Assembly: GCA_017303755.1 (NCBI GenBank)
Contig: JAFLBS010000001.1
Location: 1,116,001-1,180,000 of the forward strand
DNA from: Flavobacteriales bacterium
GTDB taxonomy: Bacteria > Bacteroidota > Bacteroidia > Flavobacteriales > Flavobacteriaceae
DNA length: 64,000 bases
Direction of reading: 5' to 3'
The notes under the pieces were generated by a model that was not told the DNA's origin, did no database searches, and worked only from the letters and a program-made list of their open reading frames with translations. Shown here one piece after another: positions 53,227 to 61,400 of the stretch (position 1 is its first letter; the number at the start of each line of letters is the position of its first letter). The translations under genes were made by a program, and so were the position numbers.

Positions 53227-54267
53227 TTATTGTCTTCTTATAATGTCTTCATCTACTAAAAACAAATTTTTTCCTTTTTCAGCTGGTTTTATGCTTTTTA
53301 ACTCTTTTGGAATACTAAAATTATTAAGCGTAAAATTTGTTTTAAAAAACAAGGGAGTGAAGCTAAGATTTTTAAACTTTTTATCAGTAAAAGTGCCCGG
53401 ATAACTCCTATAAATTATCAATGAAGTGATTGCATCTAATGGCTGTATTAAGTTTTTTATTTTTGTAGTATTCATACCTGATTGAACTATTCTATAAAAA
53501 TTCAACATATTGGATGGTAAGTCTGCTGGTTCAAAAGATGATGAAGATGTAGGATGTAAAGATTGTAGTTTTTCAAATTGAAAACTTACATCTTGGAAAA
53601 TAGTTAATGCAACAGACTTTTTCTCCTCTAATGATAATCCAGCAGATATGGCATACTGTCTTTCGACACCAATCGACATTCCTCCCTTAAGTATATCTTG
53701 TTTGTAAGTAACACTGTAGCAACCCATATGCAGTTTTTCTTTAGAAGGCTCGTTCATAATTTGTCTCCATAAGTTTTGAACGCCTATGTGAGGATCTTTT
53801 CTGGTTGTTTCTGTAAATGCATGGGTTTTATCAACCCATCCATAGTTTTTTGCAAAAAAAATTCTTCCTTCAAGAATTGCTTTTTCATAATCATCTTTAG
53901 GCTTAATCTTTGATACATCTATAGTAGAATTATAGGCTAATTGTGCCTCTTCAGCATTTACGTATGGGCCATATATACTTCCCGATTCTCCGTTAATCTT
54001 ATTAATTTTAAATTCTTCTAAACCCTCAAGTTCTATTGAATCAATTGGTCTGTTTCCACTAAATTGATAAGGAGTATACCATGGATATTTACTCTCAAGC
54101 GGATCCACCGCAAAAAACCTACCCACTCTAGGGTCGTGCATTCTAAAGGTGTAGTTTAATGAATTCCCTTCGCCTTTAATTTCATCATCTTTTTCCTGGC
54201 CTTGGAAGCCATAACGGTAGCTACCATCGGTGGCGTGACGGTTGGGTACTAAACTTCCAAAAGGATA
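53227..54267 (-). CDS. Orphan Rhs tip cassette B
   Basis: The in-frame core remnant starts at 54267 (YPFGSLVPNRHATDGSYRYG, then FQGQEKDDEIKGEGNSLN), but the first Met is at 54141 (MHDPRVGRFFAVDPLESKYP), giving 304 residues; an in-frame TAA lies upstream at about 54316. The toxin part after IELEGLEE is about 255 residues. In it FFAKNYGWVDKTHAFTETTR, SVALTIFQDVSFQFEKLQ and SSSFEPADLPSNMLNFYRIV have the look of a conserved secreted family (I am reminded of DUF4056-type proteins), not a known nuclease. Without a promoter or proper start it is probably silent unless recombined into the full-length gene. Confidence 0.7.
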   Translation of the reverse strand, partial: YPFGSLVPNRHATDGSYRYGFQGQEKDDEIKGEGNSLNYTFRMHDPRVGRFFAVDPLESKYPWYTPYQFSGNRPIDSIELEGLEEFKINKINGESGSIYGPYVNAEEAQLAYNSTIDVSKIKPKDDYEKAILEGRIFFAKNYGWVDKTHAFTETTRKDPHIGVQNLWRQIMNEPSKEKLHMGCYSVTYKQDILKGGMSIGVERQYAISAGLSLEEKKSVALTIFQDVSFQFEKLQSLHPTSSSSFEPADLPSNMLNFYRIVQSGMNTTKIKNLIQPLDAITSLIIYRSYPGTFTDKKFKNLSFTPLFFKTNFTLNNFSIPKELKSIKPAEKGKNLFLVDEDIIRRQ

Positions 54268-54622
54268 TGTACTTTTTTGTATAAGAACGTGAGGTAAATA
54301 TAGGAAAAAACCATATTAAAAATGCGTTTTTTGGAGTTAAATTTTTGTCATTTTAATAAGGAAAAAATGATTGTTTTTTCGAAAAACTGTAACTTAATTT
54401 AATAACAAATATAATATGAATATTACTTTTTGATGGAAATATATGTGATGCTTTTAAAGGATAATTTGATTTGGAGAGTTTTTTTTACCCTATTTTAATA
54501 TCTATAAAAAGGATTTGAATGGAAGTGAATATTATGAATTTAGTATTTATTTACTATTTTTAAAAATGATATTACTATTAATCTAAAATGCATTATTTTT
54601 ACAATATACTAAAAATTAGCCT
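54268..54622. other. Leader repeat of cassette B
   Basis: No gene. About 54268-54470 matches the sequence before cassette C (57724-57900) over most of its length: GTACTTTTTTGTATAAGAAC, GTGAGGTAAATATAGGAAAA, TTTGGAGTTAAATTTTGT, AAAAATGATTGTTTTTT, TACTTTTTGATGGAA. The right part (about 54565-54622) is the duplicated leader of the NHL genes. Confidence 0.6.
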
Positions 54623-55948
54623 ATGAAAAATTATGTATTAGCCCTTTTTACAGTGATTCCATCTCTATTATTTTCTCAAACCATAACTACTATTGCTGGT
54701 ACAGGTCTTTCTACTTACAATGGAGATGGGTTGTCTGCTACTGCCACCAATTTAGGGAATGTTGGAATTATGACTTTCAACAATAATGGAGAGTTACTAT
54801 TCCCGGACAGTTCAAAAAATTTAATACGAAAAGTTCACACTAATGGAGTTATTACTACAATCGCAGGGACTCAAAGCTCGGGATATAACGGCGAAAATAT
54901 ATTGGCAATTAATGCCGATTTATACACTCCAAACGCTGTTGTGGTAGACGGCTTTGGAAATATCTTTTTTAGCGAATTAGGAAATTGTCGTGTCAGAAAA
55001 ATTGACACTAATGGAATCATCACGACCATAGCTGGTAATGGGGAATGTGTTTCATCAGGTGATTTTGGCTTGGCGGTTCAGGCTAGAATACGTTATCCCC
55101 AATCTATTTCTATAGATTCAGGAGGCAACATCTATATCTGTGAATCTGTAACTCATAAAGTACGCAAAATTGACACATCTGGGATTATTACTACAATTGC
55201 AGGTACTGGCATTGCTGGTTATAATGGAGATGGAATATTAGCTACTAATGCTCAAATTAGTCAACCTGGTGGAGTGGTTGTTGATCCACAAGGAAATATT
55301 TTTTTTTCAGAACATTTTGGACAACGGATTCGTAAAATAGATACAAATGGTATTATTTCAACTGTAGCTGGTACAGGAATTGCCGGTTTTAATGGTAATA
55401 ACATTCAAGCAAATACCGCTCAAATCAATAGACCAACAGGAATAAGAATAGACGCTCAGGGAAATCTTTATTTTGCTGATTCCTATAACAATAGAATTAG
55501 AAAGATAAATACCAATGGAGTAATTACTACCATAGCCGGTATGGGATTACAAGGTTATACAGGAGATGGTGGTTCTGCTTTATCTGCTATGCTCAACACA
55601 CCATCCGATTTGTTGTTTGCCCTTGATGGTAGTATGTACATCAGTGATAATTTTAATTATAGAATTCGAAAAGTTACCAATGTTTTGGGCAATGAGGATT
55701 TCACAATAAGCGAAGGTGATGTTGCATTAGCGCCCAATCCTTCAGCAAATGGATATACGACTGTCTACTTTCCTGAACTAGTTGATGAAATAAAAGTATA
55801 CGATTTATTGGGCCAAATCGTTTTATCTGAAAATGCCCAAGGAAAAGATCACATTGAGATTTACCTTCCTAACTCAGGGGTTTACTTAGTTACTTTTTAT
55901 TCTGCAGGAGCAACCATTACCAAAAAACTTGTGGTAGGGCAGAATTAA
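54623..55948 (+). CDS. NHL-repeat surface protein with T9SS tail, copy 2
   Basis: MKNYVLALFTVIPSLLFSQ signal, then the same NHL-type propeller and T9SS tail as copy 1. The differences cluster in the first and middle blades (for example SSKNLIRKVHTNGVITTIAG against LQHLIRKLDSNGIITIVAG) while the last 130 residues are almost identical, which suggests recent gene conversion at the 3' end. The duplicated DNA runs from the 5' leader to the terminator hairpin. Confidence 0.85.
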   Translation: MKNYVLALFTVIPSLLFSQTITTIAGTGLSTYNGDGLSATATNLGNVGIMTFNNNGELLFPDSSKNLIRKVHTNGVITTIAGTQSSGYNGENILAINADLYTPNAVVVDGFGNIFFSELGNCRVRKIDTNGIITTIAGNGECVSSGDFGLAVQARIRYPQSISIDSGGNIYICESVTHKVRKIDTSGIITTIAGTGIAGYNGDGILATNAQISQPGGVVVDPQGNIFFSEHFGQRIRKIDTNGIISTVAGTGIAGFNGNNIQANTAQINRPTGIRIDAQGNLYFADSYNNRIRKINTNGVITTIAGMGLQGYTGDGGSALSAMLNTPSDLLFALDGSMYISDNFNYRIRKVTNVLGNEDFTISEGDVALAPNPSANGYTTVYFPELVDEIKVYDLLGQIVLSENAQGKDHIEIYLPNSGVYLVTFYSAGATITKKLVVGQN

Positions 55949-55971
55949 GGTTGTTAATTCAATTTAAAATA

Positions 55972-56000
55972 AAAGCAACTCGTGTGAGTTGCTTTTTTTA
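55972..56000 (+). terminator. Terminator hairpin after NHL copy 2
   Basis: AAAAGCAACTC, loop GTGT, GAGTTGCTTTTTTT. The stem is the same as in the boundary elements at 46141, 52616 and 57951, but here the 30-nt TTTACAA element does not follow. Confidence 0.8.
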
Positions 56001-56044
56001 TGTATTACATTCACGCTAAGGGATTCTTGTGAGGGCTGTGAAAC

Positions 56045-56725
56045 TTATTCATCAAATGACCAAAAAATTAGAATTTGTTCAGAGTTTTTATTCTCGATTA
56101 AATAATTCTCTATTTCAGTTATTCTTTCTATTTCATCATTAAATTTTAATGAATTAATTTGATAGTAATATTTTGAAATTAAATAACTATCTGAGATTTG
56201 TGGGTTATATAAATAATTATTTCTTGTAGGCTCAAAAAAATAGTCATACTTAAAAAGTAGTTTATTTATTTCCCATTTAATTGGTTTATATGTTATGAAC
56301 CAATCGTTGAAAAAGATATATGAGTTGTATTTTACATAATATTCTTTCCATGTATCATAGTTAATATAATTTATAGAATTTCCTTTAAACTCAATACCAT
56401 CATTAATTATTGAATTTAAAACTTCGTTAGTAAATTCATATTCATTTTTAATATTACCTTTAAAATTAGTTAGGAAAAACTTGTTTTTAGTTAATGATTC
56501 ATAATTTTTTCTTAATTCATTAAGTAAAAATTTAGCATTTGCAATAACAAATTCTTTATCATTATTTTTTTCTATGTAATTAATTTTTTGTAACGCTTTA
56601 TTATACCCATTTTTATTATACAAAGCAATTTCAACATTATCTTCCATATTCATTTTCTTATCGTTACAGGAAAAATTAAATAAAATTAGAATAAAAAATA
56701 AGACTTTATTTACCACTCTTTTCAT
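56045..56725 (-). CDS. Lipoprotein, putative immunity factor of cassette C
   Basis: Lipobox MKRVVNKVLFFILILFNFSC, then 206 residues rich in Asn, Tyr and Lys without a domain I know. It overlaps the end of orphan tip C by 20 nt. Immunity by position. Confidence 0.65.
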   Translation of the reverse strand: MKRVVNKVLFFILILFNFSCNDKKMNMEDNVEIALYNKNGYNKALQKINYIEKNNDKEFVIANAKFLLNELRKNYESLTKNKFFLTNFKGNIKNEYEFTNEVLNSIINDGIEFKGNSINYINYDTWKEYYVKYNSYIFFNDWFITYKPIKWEINKLLFKYDYFFEPTRNNYLYNPQISDSYLISKYYYQINSLKFNDEIERITEIENYLIENKNSEQILIFWSFDE

Positions 56726-57722
56726 ATTGTTCAGTCATATTGTCTATAATAGCTTCTGTATTCTCATTTTGATTATCCCTTAGGATTAATCCTCCACCTA
56801 AACTCTGTAATATTCTTAATTTCTCATCTATAGCGGATTTCGTATTACTGTTTTTTGTAATCTCTAGAAAAGTATCCTTATCAGTGACTAAAACAGTAAT
56901 TTCATTATTAGACTTTCGTTCTTTAGCAGTTTCAATTGCTTGATCAAGACCTTTTAATATCTTGTCTTTAGCACTTCTACCTGATCCAACGGTTTTAATT
57001 TCTGCATAAATCTTTGTTTCACTAGTTAAACTAATCTTTTTTAAATATTCTTTTCCATTAATATCGTTTAATTCTATTCCCAAATCATCTTGATAAATTC
57101 TTATATAACCACCATCTGGACCAATAAATTTCACTCCTTTCTTAGCTTTATCAATCATTGATTTAATTGGATTTACAGTTATTACAGCATCATATTTTTT
57201 ACCTGGTGAGCTTGGTTTAGCAACTGCTCTAAAAAAAGGCAACAATCCTATTGTGAAACTTGAAGCCCCTATCGTCTCTCCGATAGCTCCTTTTAAATTA
57301 CCATGATAAGAAATTAATTGTTTTTCTTGTTGTGGTGTTCTATTTTTAATTTTTCTTAACCTTACATAATTTTCAAAATATAAAAAAACACTTTTGTCAT
57401 ACAAAGGTGCTAAAGGAGCATATTTTATAACTGCTGCATATATTCGCGGGTTGGGATAATCACCATTAATATCTGAATTATATAATGGATTATTATCAGC
57501 ATAACTATATGTTGAAGAATCTGGAAATTCTGTCTCATGAGAATCAGGTGAAAACCATCTACCAACTCTTGGATCCAACATCCTAGCCCCGAAATCATAG
57601 CTATTCCCTTCGCCTTTAACTTCATCATCTTTTTCCATCCCATTAAAGCCATAACGGTAGCTACCATCAGTGGCGTGACGGTTAGGTACTAAACTTCCAA
57701 AAGGATATGTACTTTTTTGTAT
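56706..57722 (-). CDS. Orphan Rhs tip cassette C, nuclease-like
   Basis: In-frame core from about 57722 (YPFGSLVPNRHATDGSYRYG, FNGMEKDDEVKGEGNSYD); first Met is the one of MEKDDEVKG at 57638 (310 residues). The core then diverges (FGARMLDPRVGRWFSPDSHE), unlike tips A and B and the full gene, so this tip comes from another Rhs lineage. The toxin part has KKYDAVITVNPIKSMIDK and, about 60 residues on, IYAEIKTVGSGRSAKDKI, an Asp ... E-x-K arrangement compatible with a PD-(D/E)XK-type nuclease (low certainty). The end LGGGLILRDNQNENTE resembles a restriction-like C-terminal strand. Confidence 0.65.
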   Translation of the reverse strand: MQKSTYPFGSLVPNRHATDGSYRYGFNGMEKDDEVKGEGNSYDFGARMLDPRVGRWFSPDSHETEFPDSSTYSYADNNPLYNSDINGDYPNPRIYAAVIKYAPLAPLYDKSVFLYFENYVRLRKIKNRTPQQEKQLISYHGNLKGAIGETIGASSFTIGLLPFFRAVAKPSSPGKKYDAVITVNPIKSMIDKAKKGVKFIGPDGGYIRIYQDDLGIELNDINGKEYLKKISLTSETKIYAEIKTVGSGRSAKDKILKGLDQAIETAKERKSNNEITVLVTDKDTFLEITKNSNTKSAIDEKLRILQSLGGGLILRDNQNENTEAIIDNMTEQYEKSGK

Positions 57723-57950
57723 AAGAACGTGAGGTAAATATAGGAAAAAATCACATCAAATAATGTAGTTTTTGGAGTTAAATTTTGTTCATTATTAGTA
57801 GGTGAAAAATGATTGTTTTTTGAAAAGTTAAGACTAAATTGAATAACAAAAATAGAATTATGAGTATTGCTTTTTGATGGAATATATAATAAGAATTTGA
57901 AGCGTTTTTTAAAGATTATTGATGCTTTGAGTTTTTGCTTTTTATGAATG
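57723..57950. other. Leader repeat of cassette C
   Basis: No gene. Shares ~200 nt, with small indels, with the DNA before cassette B. The two leaders together define the 5' side of the orphan module outside the core homology. Confidence 0.6.
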
Positions 57951-58019
57951 AAAAAGCAACTCGGTTAAAGTTGCTTTTTTATTGCTTTGTGGGTATGGAT
58001 TGTAAATGTGTGCTATTGG
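57951..58019. repeat. Cassette 3' boundary element with hairpin, full-gene copy
   Basis: Hairpin AAAAAGCAACT / AGTTGCTTTTT (57951-57979) and the 32-nt element at 57988-58019 with ATTGTAAATGTGTGCTATTG. It lies 90 nt downstream of the immunity gene of the full-length Rhs gene (minus strand). Confidence 0.75.
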
Positions 58020-58109
58020 AATTATTAAAATCAAGACTGTTTTATCATTCCGCAAAGTCTCCTGACCTTTCGGAGCTGAAGATTAGTTGCTTTTTTGTTT
58101 ATTGTATGA

Positions 58110-58454
58110 TTACAAATCATCGCTATCAGGTTGTTTTCTTATAAATTCATGAATCCATAAATTTAATAATTCTAACGAATGAAAATCGTCAGAACTATAA
58201 AGTCTAATAATTCTTTCACAGTCATATTTTTTTATACATTTTTCAGCATAATTACTTTTTACAAAAAAATAAAAATTATCAAAAAAGTCTCTTACAATTG
58301 AATCTTCTTTTGCTATAATATAACCTTTAAAGAATATGTAAAAATCTTCCACCTTTTGAATTGAAAAAAGTGAAGGCCTCTCTAATACATATAAAATTAA
58401 ATTTATATTTTCTATTTTAAAATCATTATTTTCCATAATCTGAAAAAAACTCAT
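58110..58454 (-). CDS. Putative immunity protein of the full-length Rhs toxin
   Basis: 114 residues, no signal peptide, acidic and aromatic (FKGYIIAKEDSIVRDFFDNF, YFFVKSNYAEKCIKKYDCER, LELLNLWIHEFIRKQP). It begins 6 nt after the Rhs stop. Cytosolic location and position fit an immunity protein; I know no family. Confidence 0.65.
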   Translation of the reverse strand: MSFFQIMENNDFKIENINLILYVLERPSLFSIQKVEDFYIFFKGYIIAKEDSIVRDFFDNFYFFVKSNYAEKCIKKYDCERIIRLYSSDDFHSLELLNLWIHEFIRKQPDSDDL

Positions 58455-58460
58455 TAATAT

Positions 58461-61400
58461 TTATTTAATTTCTTTTGCAGTCTTCATTATTTCTGCCCCG
58501 CTAATAATTTTTGATGTTTTAGGATCAAAAGCTTCAAGTCCTTTAACAAAATCAGACTTCAATATTCCATTTGGGTTCATATTATCAAAAATATATTCAA
58601 CCCCTTTTATAGTTTTTTGTACAAATTGATGTATTCCTGTTGTGGATAAAGGCACATCTCTCCCATTAACAAGCACACTCATACCCGCACCATTTGGAGC
58701 TTTTATTTCATATTTAGTACCGCCAAATATTTTTTTAAAATCCTTTGCAAATTCCTTACATTTACCATATTGTAATTTACCAACAATTTTAGTTTCAGTA
58801 ATTAAACTTCTAACTTCAGTTATTGTTCTATTGAGTAAAGAAAACTTGTTTGAAGCGCCCGCATACCTTAGTCCATTAACTAACTTACCTCCTCCGCCAA
58901 TCCCAGGAGCTGGAAGAACACGATTACCTAAAACCTCAGTCTTATGATATTGATCCGAAGTTAGTTCAATGTCATCATTATCAGAACTTGTTGTAAAATG
59001 AATAAGTTTGCCATCATTTTTAGACAATCTAAAAATGGAATATCTTTTTTCATGATTCTCTAAAATTCTTATAACTAAGTATGTATCATTCTCTAATGAA
59101 ATTATATTTTCATCAGGGATATTATATTTAGTGATATAAGCATTTAGTCTATTAAGATGATATTGACCTGTTATAGCATTCAATGCCTTAGTGAAAAAAC
59201 TTGGGTCTTTTTCTTCTAATCCTTCAAGCTCTACAAATCTAATCACTTTATTACCTCCAAAACTGTATGGCGAATACCATGGATATGATTTTTCCAACGG
59301 ATCCACTGCAAAAAACCTACCCACTCTAGGGTCATGCATTCTAAAGGTGTAGTTTAATGAATTCCCTTCACCTTTAATTTCGTCGTCTTTTTCCTGGCCT
59401 TGGAAGCCATAACGGTAGCTACCATCGGTGGCGTGACGGTTGGGTACTAAACTTCCAAAAGGATAGTAATCATTATAGGCTAAAACATCAGGTTTAAATA
59501 ACGAAACATAATCTACATTTGATGGATCTACGGCATAGGCATAAAAATCATCAACACTAAAACGCACCGCAGTCGAGTTCTCACAATTGGCTGTTATTGT
59601 AACATAATAGTCGTCAGAAACAGTTGGAGTAAATGAACCAGATACAACATCGTCATTGATCAGAGTACTCCATAAAACTGTTTTATCAAGTTTATCCCTA
59701 ACCTCTAAAGACAAAGGAACTGATGAAGGAAAATTATCTAGTTTTTTTACTTTTACGTTAAACATGACGGTTTGATCTTCCTCTAAACGTAAGGGTAATT
59801 GTATCCCGGTGTTAGCAGCATCGGGTTTGGTCGTGGTAATCAGATCTCCGTATTTGGTATAGTCTAAAACAGCTTCGTTTAAACTAGTCCAGTTTGTTTC
59901 TCTGTCAAATGTATCTATAAAAACACTTCGAGTATTTGTGTTTATTAATTTTCGATCACTAATTACATTTAAGACATTTCCTAAATGATTGGACAATTCG
60001 TAACTTTTATCACCTACTAAACGATAGTAATATTCGGGGTATCTATAGTCGCCATAATTTTGTATTCCTAATCTACTGCTTCCATAAATGTGGTGTTCAA
60101 TTAGCTTATTGTTGATAACCTCTTCGGCAGTATACAAAGAAATGTATTGTTGGTATACTCCTAACACATTTCCTTGTGCATCTCTAGAGTAATAGGTCGT
60201 GGTTGTACCTTCTCTTCGTCCAACATCTTGTTTGGCTATTCGATTACCTAAACCATCATAAAAGAAATTAATTGTTTGACGGCCATTACCTTTTTGTACA
60301 CTTTTTACTTTTCCATCAACTCTCCAGATAATCTTGTCAATATTTTCGGCTTTATCTTGAATCAGTTGGCCAATTTCATCATAAACATAATTATCGTTGT
60401 CCGTTTGATGGTCAATGTCTTCGGTGAAATTGTCACTTATTGTGACATCATCATTAATAGATTTTAGTTTGTTGGTATACGGGATGTAATTGTACTCAAA
60501 GCGATCCATTTTAACTATTGACTCTTGTGTATTACCTGCTAAAATCTTTGGGGCATCTCTGTGTAAGGTTAAGAGATTTCCATTTTTATCATAAGTATAA
60601 TCACTTTCGTAACTTGGTGTTGATGTGACTAATCCGCCAACTTCAGTCGCTTTGTAAGAGTCCATGCCAAATATTCTATTCAACTGGTCATAACTATACA
60701 AGTTTACTTGAGTAGGCAGTATTTCTTCATTCAATCCTCTAACCGAGGTAATCATCCGTTTAATGTTTCCGTTAAATAGATTGGTGCCAGAAAAATTGGT
60801 GTTAGTAGGTGAGACAGAATAAGGGTAAACTGTTCCGGGTTGTCTAGCTTCATAATCGCCATCAAAGTAGGATAACGAAAAACCAAAAGCATCTCTTGAA
60901 ATGTAGTTACCATCTCTTCCCATGTCTTTATTGTTGGCAGCTAAATTCTCTGAATTAACTGTTTTCAACCAACCTTGTAAAGTATAAGCATAGTCAGTAC
61001 CTTGCACTTTTTTGTCACCAGTAATGACTTTGGCTAACGGACCGTGTTCATAATACAAATAAGTGGCATCATTTTCCCAAATAACACCATCTCTAGATGT
61101 CTCTACTGATGTTATTCGGTTGTCTGCATCGTAAGTGTATCGATGTATGAACTGATCCTCTTTTGACCCTTTTTGAAAATGGACTTTATTTACATTTCCG
61201 CTAATTAAGTCGTACTCATAATGAACTCTTTTTATTATTCCATCAGGGTTGTTTTCATCGTTTACTATATTTGGTCCTATTCTTTGGGCCATTTCATCTA
61301 CATTTCCATGGATGTCATAATTATAGAATATAGCAGTATCATTTTCGGCTAATTCTTTCCCTTCAAAATGTGAATCAAAAGTTAAAATAGCAGTAACTCT

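Noticed and set aside
53227-57638. Orphan tips as independent genes starting upstream of the core
   Set aside because: No ATG occurs between the upstream in-frame stop and the internal Met for tip B, and tips A and C begin only at a Met of the conserved core itself.
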